Of a stretch of DNA of 63,808 bases, positions 44,343-53,330 are shown piece by piece; the stretch's first letter is position 1, and every line of letters starts with the position of its first letter. Source of the DNA: Lachnospiraceae bacterium (GTDB lineage Bacteria > Bacillota > Clostridia > Lachnospirales > Lachnospiraceae); contig JAAWEL010000014.1 in assembly GCA_022794255.1 (NCBI GenBank), positions 1-63,808 of the forward strand, read 5' to 3'. The notes beneath the pieces were generated by a model. The model saw nothing but the letters and a program-made list of their open reading frames with translations, had not been told where the DNA came from and did not search any database. The translations under genes and the position numbers were made by a program.

Positions 44343-44395
44343 GGACAGCGCCTGTTTGCAGAGAGTATAGCAAACAGACGCTGTCCTTATTTCTT
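44343..44395 (+). terminator. Strong terminator after the secreted-protein gene
   Basis: A 17-bp stem with one mismatch: GGACAGCGCCTGTTTGC and GCAAACAGACGCTGTCC, 10-nt loop, tail TTATTTCTTC. It also lies just beyond the convergent P-II gene. Confidence 0.85.
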
Positions 44396-44397
44396 CT

Positions 44398-45078
44398 CTA
44401 ATCCTCCTCGATCAGCCGCATCCCGGCTGTCTCTGTGACCGGCAGGGAAAAGACTATGGAGCCGGCCTTGCTGGTAATTCCTGCTTTTTCCATGATTGCC
44501 CGCATAATATTATTTTTTCCTTCCCGTTTGGTAACCATAAAAATTATTTCCTTTTCGGCAGCTATGGACACCCCCAGAAATTTCTCGGCTTTTTCCACAC
44601 CGGTTCCTTTGGCATGGATTACCGTTCCTCCCACAGCGCTGGCTTCTCTTGCCGCGTCCATAATCATGTCGGAATATCCCTGATTGGCAATGACTATAAG
44701 AAGCTCATATTTGGTATCCTTCAAAGTGCTCTCCTCCTCCTTTTCAAATGGACGTCCCTCTGTGAGAAATTGAAGCTGTTTTTTCCCCCCTATGCTGCTG
44801 ACAGGAATAATAAAGGCGATGCCGCTGCCGGGAATATCGATTTTCATCTGCTTTTCCAGGCCTCGTTTCACATCTGGCCACTGAGTGTCTGTGACAAAAG
44901 CGAAGAGAATCACCTTTTGTGCTGCCTCCAGACCAAAGGAATCTAAAATCTCTGAGGATGTGGTTCCCAGACCAAAGGTAATCAGCGTTACAGTGATACC
45001 ATATTCCCGGTAAAAGTCAAGAAATCTCCGGCTTTGGTTTCTGTCACTGATGGTGGTCATCATATAAATGTTAGCCAT
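44398..45078 (-). CDS. Tandem P-II-like protein
   Basis: A 226-residue protein made of two GlnB-like halves (about 1-105 and 120-226). The second half has GGTVIHAKGTGVEKAEKFLGV, close to the T-loop region of P-II proteins, followed by EKEIIFMVTKREGKNNIMRAI. The first half has the matching strand order but a divergent loop. It lies 14 nt behind a DUF1538 membrane protein gene, a known pairing. The fold and context suggest that it senses a small molecule and gates the membrane partner, as GlnK does with AmtB; that role is inference. Confidence 0.8.
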   Translation of the reverse strand: MANIYMMTTISDRNQSRRFLDFYREYGITVTLITFGLGTTSSEILDSFGLEAAQKVILFAFVTDTQWPDVKRGLEKQMKIDIPGSGIAFIIPVSSIGGKKQLQFLTEGRPFEKEEESTLKDTKYELLIVIANQGYSDMIMDAAREASAVGGTVIHAKGTGVEKAEKFLGVSIAAEKEIIFMVTKREGKNNIMRAIMEKAGITSKAGSIVFSLPVTETAGMRLIEED

Positions 45079-45092
45079 AAATCCTCCTGTTT

Positions 45093-46628
45093 CTACAATT
45101 CAATAATCGCATCCTCCTCCAGAAGCTCAAAAGCCATGGCAGGCGTGACAGTTTTGGCAGCTTTTTTCCTGCGGTTTTCTGAAAGCTTCACAAAAAGTCC
45201 CATAACCTGAATGGTGATAAGGGGAGTCATGGCTACCATAGCCACAACACCAAAAGCGTCTGTTACAAGATTGCCTCCTAAGGCTGTACAGGCTCCCTGG
45301 GCCAGGGGCAGCAGGAATGCGGCAGTCATAGGGCCTGATGCCACACCGCCGGAGTCAAAGGCAATGGCTGTGTAGATCCGGGGCACAAAAAAGGAGATTG
45401 CCAGAGCAATGCTGTATCCCGGAATAAGAAACCAGAGAATCGAAATTCCGGTCAGCACCCGGACCATGGCAAGACCCAGAGAAAGAGAAACACCAATGGA
45501 AAGCCCGGTTCCCATGGCCTTTGCAGAGATCGCTCCATCGGTCATGTCCTCCACCTGCCGGTTGAGTACATAGACGGCAGGCTCCGCCTTTACAATAAAA
45601 TATCCGATTATGGCAGCAATGGGAATCAGGATCTCCGGATGCTTTTGCCGGGCCAGCACCTGACCTAAATAGCTTCCGGCAGGCATAAAACCCACATTGG
45701 CACCTGTGAGGAAAAGCACCAGACCTACATAGGTGTAGGCGAGGCCTATGAGGATTTTCACCAGCTTTCTTCTGCTGAGCTTCAGGGCGGCTATTTGAAA
45801 TACCATGAAAAACACAAACACCGGCAGCAAAGAGAAGCAGATTTCTTTCATATAAGAAGGAAGCTCTGAGCAAAACATCAGCCACAGCTGACGGGAATTG
45901 TCCACCTCTAAGGTGACATCAGTCACTGCGATTCCATCCCGGGGATTAAAAATCATGCCCAGAATCATTACTGCCAGAACTGGCCCTACAGAGCAGAGGG
46001 CCACCAGGCCAAAGCTGTCATCAGCAGCATGGCGGTCGCTTCGGATGGAGGACACGCCAATGCCCAGAGCCATGATAAAAGGAACGGTCATCGGTCCGGT
46101 GGTTACACCGCCAGAGTCAAAGGCAATACTTAAAAAATCCTTTGGTATAAAGGCAGACAACAGAAATACGATTCCATAAAAAACAACGAGAAGGGGAGGC
46201 AGCGGGATGGAGAAGAGCATACGCAAAAGTGCAATCACCAGAAAAATCCCTACACCGCATGCAACGGACAGGATCAAAACCAGATTGGGTACAGCGCTAA
46301 CCTGTCCGGCTAACACCTGCAGATCCGGTTCTGAGATGGTTATGATCAATCCCAGCAAAAAGGATACGAGGATGATGACAAATACATTCCGGCTTTTGGT
46401 CAGACAGGATCCCACCCGCTCCCCCATGGGACTCATGGAGACTTCCGCTCCCAGGGTAAAAAACATCATTCCTGCCAGAATTAACATGGCGCCCATGAGA
46501 AAGCACAGCAGGATGCTAGGAGAGACCGGTGCAATAAAAAAGCACAGAATCAGTACAATACAGATTATCGGAAGGACAGCCTGAAGAGCCTCTTGCCATT
46601 TTTCTTCTAATTTTTTCTTGATTCCCAA
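45093..46628 (-). CDS. DUF1538 membrane protein, internally duplicated
   Basis: A 511-residue membrane protein with about twelve hydrophobic helices in two homologous halves. The signature AFDSGGV(T/A)(T/S)GPMT occurs once in each half (near residues 190 and 420), so the protein is a fused tandem duplication. The TTG at 46628 with AAAGGA upstream is taken as the start; the long open frame toward 46994 runs through the divergent uvrA promoter. The family is predicted to be a transporter. The P-II-like gene follows 14 nt downstream, so both are co-transcribed. Confidence 0.82.
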   Translation of the reverse strand: MGIKKKLEEKWQEALQAVLPIICIVLILCFFIAPVSPSILLCFLMGAMLILAGMMFFTLGAEVSMSPMGERVGSCLTKSRNVFVIILVSFLLGLIITISEPDLQVLAGQVSAVPNLVLILSVACGVGIFLVIALLRMLFSIPLPPLLVVFYGIVFLLSAFIPKDFLSIAFDSGGVTTGPMTVPFIMALGIGVSSIRSDRHAADDSFGLVALCSVGPVLAVMILGMIFNPRDGIAVTDVTLEVDNSRQLWLMFCSELPSYMKEICFSLLPVFVFFMVFQIAALKLSRRKLVKILIGLAYTYVGLVLFLTGANVGFMPAGSYLGQVLARQKHPEILIPIAAIIGYFIVKAEPAVYVLNRQVEDMTDGAISAKAMGTGLSIGVSLSLGLAMVRVLTGISILWFLIPGYSIALAISFFVPRIYTAIAFDSGGVASGPMTAAFLLPLAQGACTALGGNLVTDAFGVVAMVAMTPLITIQVMGLFVKLSENRRKKAAKTVTPAMAFELLEEDAIIEL

Positions 46629-46675
46629 ATGATATGAATCCTTTCTGTGGTGGCAGATGTATGAGCTGCTTTCCA

Positions 46676-46705
46676 ATTGTAACACAGGAAAGAAGGAATT
46701 TCCAA
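46676..46705 (-). promoter_or_regulatory. DUF1538-P-II operon promoter
   Basis: On the minus strand, -35 TTGGAA (46700-46705 plus-strand position) and -10 TACAAT (46676-46681) lie 18 nt apart, about 48 nt before the TTG start. A near-consensus promoter. Confidence 0.6.
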
Positions 46706-46737
46706 TAAAGATTCTGTATGATTTTATGAAAATGTTC

Positions 46738-46777
46738 CGAACAAATGTTTGCAAAACAAAATTGAATGTGGTAAAAT
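46738..46777 (+). promoter_or_regulatory. uvrA promoter with LexA (SOS) box
   Basis: -35 TTGCAA (46749-46754), 17-nt spacer, -10 TAAAAT (46772-46777). CGAACAAATGTTTG (46738-46751) matches the Gram-positive LexA box CGAAC-N4-GTTYG and overlaps the -35, so LexA binding would block the promoter until DNA damage. Confidence 0.85.
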
Positions 46778-46857
46778 AGAAAAACATCCAGGTGGGAAGA
46801 ATATTGGGAGCTACTTGGAAAGCATTCGGAAGGAAGATTACAGGAAGGATTTGGACC

Positions 46858-49713
46858 ATGGCAAAACAGTATATTAAGATACGAGGTGCCAACGAGCACA
46901 ATTTAAAGAATATTACACTGGACATTCCGAGAAATGAGCTGGTAGTTCTCACCGGCCTCAGCGGTTCGGGAAAGTCATCTCTGGCGTTTGACACAATCTA
47001 TGCAGAGGGGCAGAGGCGGTATATGGAGTCTTTATCTTCCTATGCGCGGCAGTTTTTGGGACAGATGGAAAAGCCAGATGTGGAGAGCATTGAAGGTCTT
47101 TCCCCGGCCATTTCTATTGACCAGAAGTCCACCAACCGCAATCCCCGGTCTACGGTGGGGACGGTGACGGAGATCTATGATTACATGCGCCTTTTGTATG
47201 CCAGGATCGGGATTCCTCATTGCCCCAAATGCGGCAGGGAGATCAAAAAACAGACCGTGGATCAGATGGTGGATCAGATCCTGGCCATGCCGGAACGGAC
47301 CCGGATCCAGCTTTTAGCGCCGGTGGTGCGGGGGCGTAAAGGAGAACATGTGAAGCTTCTGGACCAGGCCCGCCGTGGGGGGTATGTGCGGGTGCGGATT
47401 GACGGGAATATGTATGACTTGTCTGAGGAGATCCGGCTGGAGAAGAATATTAAGCACAATATTGAGATTGTGGTGGATCGTCTTGTCATAAAGGAAGGGA
47501 TTGAAAAGCGGCTGACAGATTCCATTGAGACAGTTATGGGCTTGTCAGATGGGCTGATGATAGTGGATGTGGTGGATGGGGAACCATTGAATTTCAGCAT
47601 GAGCTTTTCCTGCCCGGACTGTGGGATCAGCATCGAAGAGGTGGAGCCCAGAAGTTTTTCCTTTAACAATCCTTTTGGGGCGTGTCCCGACTGTTTTGGA
47701 CTGGGGTATAAGATGGAGTTTGATGAAGAGCTGATGATCCCGGATAAGTCTTTGAGTATTTCCCAGGGGGCCATTTCAGTGATGGGCTGGCAATCCTGTA
47801 CAGACAAGGGAAGCTTTACTCATGCTATCTTAAAGGCTTTGTCAGAGACCTATGGCTTTAGTCTGGATACCCCCTTTGAGGAATATCCCAGAGATATCCA
47901 TGATGTGCTGATCTATGGGACCGAGGGGCGCGAGATAAAGGTTCACTACCGGGGGCAGAGAGGAGAAGGGGTTTACGATGTGGCATTTGAGGGGCTTCTT
48001 CGAAATGTGGAACGGCGTTATAGGGAGACCTTTTCCGAGGCATCCAAGACAGAGTATGAGACTTTTATGAGGATTACTCCCTGCAAGAACTGTAAGGGAC
48101 AGAGACTGAAGCAGAGCTCCCTGGCAGTGACGGTGGGGGATAAGAATATCTATGAGGCTACCCAGATGTCTATTACAGCCTTCCGGGCCTTTATGGAAGA
48201 ACTGCGTCTGACTCCTATGCAGGAGTCGATTGGCGCTCAGATATTAAAGGAGATTAAGGCCAGGCTGGATTTTTTGCTGAATGTGGGCCTGGAGTATCTT
48301 TCTTTGTCCCGGGCTACCGGGACTCTTTCCGGCGGGGAGGCCCAGCGGATCCGCCTGGCAACCCAGATTGGTTCCGGGCTGGTTGGTGTGGCCTATATTT
48401 TGGATGAGCCCAGCATTGGTCTTCACCAGAGGGACAATGACAAGCTTTTGGCAACTCTGCTGCATTTAAGAGACTTGGGCAACTCCGTACTGGTGGTGGA
48501 GCATGATGAAGATACCATGCGGGCGGCAGACTATATTGTGGATATCGGTCCAGGCGCCGGTGAGCACGGTGGTGAGGTAGTGGCTGCAGGAACAGTGGAG
48601 GATATTATCTGCTGTGAGAGATCGGTCACAGGCGCCTACCTAAGTGGGAGATGCTATATTCCGGTGCCGGAAAAGCGGCGGGAGGCCTCCGGGTGGCTGA
48701 CAGTCAAGGGAGCTACAGAAAACAATTTAAAAAATATCGATGTATCCTTTCCTCTGGGGGTGATGACCTGTGTCACCGGTGTATCTGGTTCCGGGAAAAG
48801 CTCTTTGGTAAATGAGATTCTCTACAAATCCTTAGCCAGAAAGCTGAACCGGGCCAGAACCATACCAGGCAGGTTTAAAAAACTGGAGGGAGTGGAGCAG
48901 CTGGACAAGGTGATTGCCATTGACCAATCTCCCATTGGCCGGACGCCTCGCTCCAACCCGGCTACCTACACAGGAGTTTTTGACATGATCCGGGATTTGT
49001 TTGCTTCAACTACCGATGCCAAAGCCAGAGGCTACAGCAAAGGGCGATTCAGCTTCAATGTCAAGGGCGGGCGGTGTGAGGCCTGCAGCGGAGACGGGAT
49101 TATTAAAATTGAGATGCACTTTTTACCAGATGTGTATGTGCCCTGTGAGGTCTGTGGGGGAAAGCGTTACAACCGGGAGACTTTGGAGGTTAAATATAAA
49201 GGAAAAAGTATTTATGATGTTCTGAATATGACTGTGGAGGAGGCTACCCGGTTTTTTGAAAATATTCCATCGATTCACAGAAAGATTTCTACGCTCAATG
49301 ATGTAGGGTTGTCCTACATCCGCCTGGGTCAGCCCTCCACAGAGCTTTCCGGCGGGGAGGCCCAGCGGATTAAGCTGGCCACAGAGCTAAGCCGCCGCAG
49401 CACCGGCAAGACCATCTATATTCTGGACGAGCCCACCACAGGCCTTCACTTTGCAGATGTACACAAGCTGGTGGATATTCTGCGGCGTCTGTCAGAAGGG
49501 GGCAACACGGTAATCGTGATTGAGCACAATTTAGATGTGATTAAGGCGGCAGACTATATTATCGATATCGGACCGGAGGGCGGGGACCGGGGCGGCACGG
49601 TGATTGCACGGGGAACCCCAGAGGAGGTGGCAGAGAACCCAGCCTCCTACACAGGGATTTATGTGAAGAAAATGTTGAACAGACCAGCGGGCGTTCACTG
49701 TGAGAAGGAGTGA
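46858..49713 (+). CDS. uvrA: Excinuclease ABC subunit A
   Basis: A 951-residue nucleotide excision repair ATPase. Two ABC modules are seen: the first Walker [16 protein letters not shown] near residue 32 and the second [14 protein letters not shown] near 640. The ABC signatures [12 protein letters not shown] and [12 protein letters not shown] occur near 490 and 830. Zinc cysteines lie at CPKCG near 122 and CEACSGD/CEVCGG near 740-763. The ATG at 46858 has AGGAAGGA upstream; an open frame toward 46792 exists but covers the promoter and lacks a ribosome site. It is transcribed from the SOS promoter. uvrB is not in this window. Confidence 0.97.
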   Translation: MAKQYIKIRGANEHNLKNITLDIPRNELVVLTGLSGSGKSSLAFDTIYAEGQRRYMESLSSYARQFLGQMEKPDVESIEGLSPAISIDQKSTNRNPRSTVGTVTEIYDYMRLLYARIGIPHCPKCGREIKKQTVDQMVDQILAMPERTRIQLLAPVVRGRKGEHVKLLDQARRGGYVRVRIDGNMYDLSEEIRLEKNIKHNIEIVVDRLVIKEGIEKRLTDSIETVMGLSDGLMIVDVVDGEPLNFSMSFSCPDCGISIEEVEPRSFSFNNPFGACPDCFGLGYKMEFDEELMIPDKSLSISQGAISVMGWQSCTDKGSFTHAILKALSETYGFSLDTPFEEYPRDIHDVLIYGTEGREIKVHYRGQRGEGVYDVAFEGLLRNVERRYRETFSEASKTEYETFMRITPCKNCKGQRLKQSSLAVTVGDKNIYEATQMSITAFRAFMEELRLTPMQESIGAQILKEIKARLDFLLNVGLEYLSLSRATGTLSGGEAQRIRLATQIGSGLVGVAYILDEPSIGLHQRDNDKLLATLLHLRDLGNSVLVVEHDEDTMRAADYIVDIGPGAGEHGGEVVAAGTVEDIICCERSVTGAYLSGRCYIPVPEKRREASGWLTVKGATENNLKNIDVSFPLGVMTCVTGVSGSGKSSLVNEILYKSLARKLNRARTIPGRFKKLEGVEQLDKVIAIDQSPIGRTPRSNPATYTGVFDMIRDLFASTTDAKARGYSKGRFSFNVKGGRCEACSGDGIIKIEMHFLPDVYVPCEVCGGKRYNRETLEVKYKGKSIYDVLNMTVEEATRFFENIPSIHRKISTLNDVGLSYIRLGQPSTELSGGEAQRIKLATELSRRSTGKTIYILDEPTTGLHFADVHKLVDILRRLSEGGNTVIVIEHNLDVIKAADYIIDIGPEGGDRGGTVIARGTPEEVAENPASYTGIYVKKMLNRPAGVHCEKE

Positions 49714-49764
49714 CAGAGAAATTATCGCTCTGGCGCAGGAGAAACGGTTGATTAAAAAATAATG

Positions 49765-50418
49765 CTATGCCAGCAGCCTGCGCACGATTCCAGGGATCTC
49801 AGACAGATGTTCCATCCGGTAGTCAGCCAGAGACTGATCGAAATGAAAGCGTTCATCGATCAGAGCAGCGATTTTCATGCCGGCCCGATAGGCGGCTGTG
49901 ATGCCGAAGGTGGAGTCCTCAATGACGAGACACTGAGACTCGGGAACCTTCAGGCAGGAAGCTGTGTGATGGTAGATCTCTGGATCCGGCTTACTGCGCT
50001 TAAATTGGGCTCCAGTGATAACAACGGAGAAGTAGGAGCGAATATGATTTTCATTGAGGACCCGTTCAATGATCTCCATCTGGGTGGAGGAGGCCAAAGC
50101 CAGCATAAGGCCCAGGGAACGAATATCTTCTAAGATGGCAGGGATCTCCGGGCGGAATATTTTTTGATAGTCCATCTCGGAGAAAATATCCTTGTCAGCC
50201 AAAAACTCGCTTCGCAGCTCCTGCCAGGTCTGTCCGTTTCCAATAGCCTGTGCCATACAGCTCCAGGCATCCTCCCGGGAGGAGCCAACCATTCCAAACA
50301 AATCCTGCAGGGTGACGGCAGGATTTTTCTTTTTGGCAAATGCCAGATCCCGCCTCAGATATTCGATCTCGCTATCGATGAGAACGCCATCCATGTCAAA
50401 GATTACAGCTTGAATCAT
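49765..50418 (-). CDS. HAD family phosphatase (beta-phosphoglucomutase-like)
   Basis: A 217-residue haloacid dehalogenase hydrolase, subfamily IA with a helical cap. Motif I FDMDGVLIDSE holds the nucleophile Asp8 and Asp10; motif II SS in LALASST near 110; motif III Lys in RSKPDPEIY near 143; motif IV EDSTFGITAAYRAGM near 165. Members dephosphorylate small phosphometabolites or isomerise sugar phosphates. The substrate cannot be read. It is convergent with uvrA. Confidence 0.88.
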   Translation of the reverse strand: MIQAVIFDMDGVLIDSEIEYLRRDLAFAKKKNPAVTLQDLFGMVGSSREDAWSCMAQAIGNGQTWQELRSEFLADKDIFSEMDYQKIFRPEIPAILEDIRSLGLMLALASSTQMEIIERVLNENHIRSYFSVVITGAQFKRSKPDPEIYHHTASCLKVPESQCLVIEDSTFGITAAYRAGMKIAALIDERFHFDQSLADYRMEHLSEIPGIVRRLLA

Positions 50419-50605
50419 AGTGAGTTAAGTCCTTTCCTTTTATTTTGCCTCTAGGGGAAGTCTTTCCTGCTATTTTACATGAATCAGAGGACTATTTCAA
50501 TATCCAAGGCGTATTCCTTTTGCCTTATAATATAGAATACAGATTGCTTTGCGTTTTGTGATCTTGTAATCCAAAAGTATGAGGCAGCGGGTAGAAAAAA
50601 GGTGG

Positions 50606-50661
50606 TTGACAAATGCAAAAAATGTGATATTCTATTCATATGAATATTTGTTCATATGAAT
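50606..50661 (+). promoter_or_regulatory. Metal-efflux operon promoter with ArsR operator
   Basis: -35 TTGACA (50606-50611), 16-nt spacer, -10 TATTCT (50628-50633). An inverted repeat ATTCATATGAA...TTCATATGAAT (50634-50661) lies at the start site. The ATATGAA/TTCATAT half-sites with a 6-nt centre match the 12-2-12-type operators of ArsR/SmtB/CadC repressors. Bound repressor would shut off the operon in the absence of metal. Confidence 0.8.
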
Positions 50662-50690
50662 GAACGTGAATTGTGTTTAGGAGGATGTGT

Positions 50691-51077
50691 ATGACAGAGG
50701 ACGAGAAAGCGAGAATTGAACAGGAAGTGGTGGAGGGGGCATGTGAGTATATGCATGTCCACAAGGAGATTGTGGAGCGAGTGGAGAAGGTGATGCCCGG
50801 TGAGCAGCAGTTGTTGGATTTGTCAGAGTTTTTTAAAGTGTTTGGAGATTCTACCAGGATTAAAATATTGTATGTACTGGGACAGTCGGAGATGTGTGTC
50901 TGTGACATTGCTACTTTGCTTCAGATGGGGCAGTCGGCTATCTCCCATCAGCTTAGGGTGTTAAAGCAGATGCGGCTGGTATCTTTCCGCAGAGAGGGGA
51001 AAACCGTGTTTTATAAACTGGCGGACTCCCATATTCAGATGATCTTAAATCAGGGAATGGAACATATCGGTGAGTGA
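50691..51077 (+). CDS. ArsR/CadC family metal-sensing repressor
   Basis: A 128-residue winged helix regulator. The SEMCVCDIATLL motif (Cys69 and Cys71) gives two ligands of an alpha-3-type metal site; the N-terminal arm supplies Cys18, His22 and His24 in GACEYMHVH, where CadC proteins usually offer two Cys. The DNA-binding helix is in MGQSAISHQLRVLKQMRLV. The ATG has AGGAGG 5 nt upstream. It starts the operon and is followed by an HMA protein after 14 nt. Cd, Zn or Pb are plausible inducers; the mixed Cys/His ligand set hints at zinc or cobalt tolerance. Confidence 0.88.
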   Translation: MTEDEKARIEQEVVEGACEYMHVHKEIVERVEKVMPGEQQLLDLSEFFKVFGDSTRIKILYVLGQSEMCVCDIATLLQMGQSAISHQLRVLKQMRLVSFRREGKTVFYKLADSHIQMILNQGMEHIGE

Positions 51078-51091
51078 GAGGAGAAAAAGTC

Positions 51092-51316
51092 ATGAAGAAG
51101 ATTATAAAATTAGAAGGATTATGTTGTGCCAATTGTGCGGCCAAGATCGAGGAGGGCGTGAAAAAGATTGCCGGTGTCAGGGAGGCATCTCTAAGCTTTA
51201 TGACTCAGCGCCTGACGATTGAGGTGGAAGATGACAGAGCGGATGCAGTGGTGGAGGAAGCCAGAAAAATTGCGGATAAGATTGAACCGGAAGCAGAGTT
51301 TAAGGTGCTGCGCTGA
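51092..51316 (+). CDS. Heavy metal-associated (HMA) domain protein
   Basis: A 74-residue ferredoxin-like HMA domain, with the metal motif GLCCANC at about residues 9-15 (Cys11, Cys12, Cys15). The CCxxC form is common in Zn/Cd/Pb ATPase-linked domains rather than copper CxxC. GAGAGGAG lies upstream of the ATG. It precedes the ATPase by 13 nt. The ATPase lacks this domain itself, so the protein probably serves as a separate metal chaperone or sensor module. Confidence 0.87.
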   Translation: MKKIIKLEGLCCANCAAKIEEGVKKIAGVREASLSFMTQRLTIEVEDDRADAVVEEARKIADKIEPEAEFKVLR

Positions 51317-51329
51317 CCAGGAGGAAGAG

Positions 51330-53201
51330 ATGACGAAGAAACAGAAAAAGATGGTATTCCGGCTGACGGTCAGCGGGGTATGCTTTGTCGCTGCCATTGT
51401 GATGGAAAAGAGAAGCACTTTTGCCTGGATACTTTTTATTCTCGCTTATTTGTGGGCAGGGTATGATATTCCCATGAAAGCCTTTCGGAATATTAAAAAG
51501 GGGCAGGTATTTGATGAAAACTTTCTCATGACGGTTGCCACCTTCGGGGCTATTGTGGTAGGTTCTCTGGAAGAGGCAGTGGCGGTTATGCTGTTTTATC
51601 AGGTGGGAGAGCTGTTTAATGACTATGCGGTGAACAAGTCCCGTAGGTCAATCAAGGAGCTGATGGACATCAATCCGGAATATGCTAACCTTTTGAGAGA
51701 TGGGACAGAGCAGCAGGTGGATCCCTATGAGGTGGAGGTGGGAGACACGATTGTCATTCGTCCGGGGGAGAGGGTTCCTTTGGACGGGGTGATTCTTCAG
51801 GGATTTTCTACCATGGATACCAAGGCACTGACCGGGGAATCTATGCCAGTGGAAGTATCAGAGGGAGACAGTGTGGTCAGTGGTTCTATCAACTTAAATG
51901 GGGTGCTGGAGGTTCAGACTACAAAACTGTTTGATGATTCCACGGTGGCAAAGATCTTAGAGCTGGTGGAGAATGCCAGCTCAAGAAAAGCCAGCGCAGA
52001 GACCTTTATCACCCGATTTGCCCGGGTTTACACACCGATAGTGGTGATGCTGGCATTGATCCTGGCCATTGTGCCGCCCATTCTTCAGGGCGGCGGATGG
52101 GGAATGTGGGTTTACCGGGCATGCAGCTTTTTAGTGGTTTCCTGCCCCTGCGCTTTGGTGATTTCTGTGCCTTTAAGCTTTTTCGGAGGGCTGGGGGCAG
52201 CCTCAAAAAATGGGATTTTGCTGAAGGGAAGCAATTATCTGGAGGCAATGGCCAGCCTGGACACAGTGGTGTTTGACAAGACGGGGACCCTGACCACCGG
52301 CAAATTTCAGGTCAGCGATGTAGCTCCGGTTCATGGTACCAGGGAAGCTCTTTTAGAGCTGGCAGCATTGGGGGAATACCATTCCAACCATCCCATTGCC
52401 TTGTCTGTGAAGGAGGCTTACAAAAAGGAGGTGGATCCGTCACGGATTGGGGCGGTGGAGGAGATACCAGGACACGGAATCCATGCCCAGGTGGAGGTCG
52501 GGGGAAGCTGGAACGATCTTTACATCGGCAATCAAAAGCTGATGGAACAGCAGAAGGTACAGATCAATACTCCATCAGCAATTGTGGGAACCACCTTGTA
52601 TCTGGCAGACAGAAAGGGCTATCTGGGGGCGGTTGTTATATCCGATACGGTGCGCCAGGATGTGCCTGCTGCCATTGACAGGCTTCGCCAGGAGGGTGTC
52701 CGAAACCTTGTCATGCTTACCGGAGACAAGGAGGAGGTAGGGAAAATCGTAGGTAAAGGGCTGGGACTTGATCAGGTATATGGAAACCTGCTGCCTGGTG
52801 ACAAGGTGGCCCGGGTGGAGATGCTTTTGGGAGAAAAATCCTTTGGAAAAACCCTTGCCTTTGTGGGAGATGGCATCAATGATGCACCAGTGCTTGCCCG
52901 GGCCGATATTGGGATTGCCATGGGAGGAATCGGGTCAGATGCAGCGGTGGAGGCAGCGGATGTGGTCATTATGGATGATGCGCCCTCAAAGCTTGTGGAT
53001 GTGATCCGGATTGCCAGGAAAACCATGGGGATTGTCCGCCAGAATATTATTTTTGCTATCGGAGTAAAGGTGTTGGTTCTGATTCTGGTGGCTCTGGGGT
53101 ATGCATCTATGTGGGCAGCGGTTTTTGGAGATGTGGGTGTATCCGTTCTGGCCATTCTCAATGCAATCCGGGCTCTTTCCTACAACAGAGAGAACCGGTA
53201 A
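51330..53201 (+). CDS. P1B-type heavy metal ATPase (CadA/ZntA-like)
   Basis: A 623-residue metal exporter. TGES is at 168-171, the metal-binding CPC motif of the membrane domain at 272-274, the phosphorylated Asp316 in DKTGT, and the hinge GDGINDAPVLARADIGIAMG near 520. No N-terminal HMA is attached; it is encoded just upstream. CPC with a preceding CadA-type repressor indicates divalent metals such as Cd, Zn or Pb. AGGAGGAAGAG precedes the ATG. It completes the three-gene operon; no terminator follows before the glnA promoter. Confidence 0.93.
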   Translation: MTKKQKKMVFRLTVSGVCFVAAIVMEKRSTFAWILFILAYLWAGYDIPMKAFRNIKKGQVFDENFLMTVATFGAIVVGSLEEAVAVMLFYQVGELFNDYAVNKSRRSIKELMDINPEYANLLRDGTEQQVDPYEVEVGDTIVIRPGERVPLDGVILQGFSTMDTKALTGESMPVEVSEGDSVVSGSINLNGVLEVQTTKLFDDSTVAKILELVENASSRKASAETFITRFARVYTPIVVMLALILAIVPPILQGGGWGMWVYRACSFLVVSCPCALVISVPLSFFGGLGAASKNGILLKGSNYLEAMASLDTVVFDKTGTLTTGKFQVSDVAPVHGTREALLELAALGEYHSNHPIALSVKEAYKKEVDPSRIGAVEEIPGHGIHAQVEVGGSWNDLYIGNQKLMEQQKVQINTPSAIVGTTLYLADRKGYLGAVVISDTVRQDVPAAIDRLRQEGVRNLVMLTGDKEEVGKIVGKGLGLDQVYGNLLPGDKVARVEMLLGEKSFGKTLAFVGDGINDAPVLARADIGIAMGGIGSDAAVEAADVVIMDDAPSKLVDVIRIARKTMGIVRQNIIFAIGVKVLVLILVALGYASMWAAVFGDVGVSVLAILNAIRALSYNRENR

Positions 53202-53209
53202 GGTTTTCA

Positions 53210-53238
53210 TTGACAAATTTGTCGGGACCTGTTATTAT
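53210..53238 (+). promoter_or_regulatory. glnA promoter
   Basis: -35 TTGACA (53210-53215), 17-nt spacer, -10 TATTAT (53233-53238). Transcription starts near 53245, at the beginning of the leader hairpin. Confidence 0.8.
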
Positions 53239-53250
53239 CAGACCATGGAA

Positions 53251-53308
53251 CGAGGATGTTGCATGAAGATCATTTTTAATGATTTTCCGGCATCCTCGTC
53301 TTTTATTT
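53251..53308 (+). terminator. glnA leader terminator (putative attenuator)
   Basis: CGAGGATG pairs with CATCCTCG and an inner GAAGATCATT pairs with AATGATTTTC; TCTTTTATTT follows. A smaller competing fold, ATGA-AGA-TCAT, shares bases with the inner stem. As the next gene but one encodes an ANTAR RNA-binding antiterminator, this hairpin is a candidate target. I do not see the two textbook hexaloop hairpins with certainty. Confidence 0.6.
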
Positions 53309-53330
53309 CTGCGAGAATAGGAGAAAATCA

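Noticed and set aside
46792..46857. Extra 22 codons at the front of uvrA
   Set aside because: No ribosome site; UvrA proteins start at the [19 protein letters not shown] sequence, which has AGGAAGGA upstream.
46629..46994. Long in-frame extension of the DUF1538 gene upstream of the TTG at 46628
   Set aside because: It has no family similarity, runs through the divergent uvrA promoter and LexA box, and the TTG at 46628 has a good ribosome site.
53251..53308. Classical two-hexaloop ANTAR element in the glnA leader
   Set aside because: I could not find two hairpins with hexaloops bearing A1 and G4; only a terminator with a competing small fold is supported.
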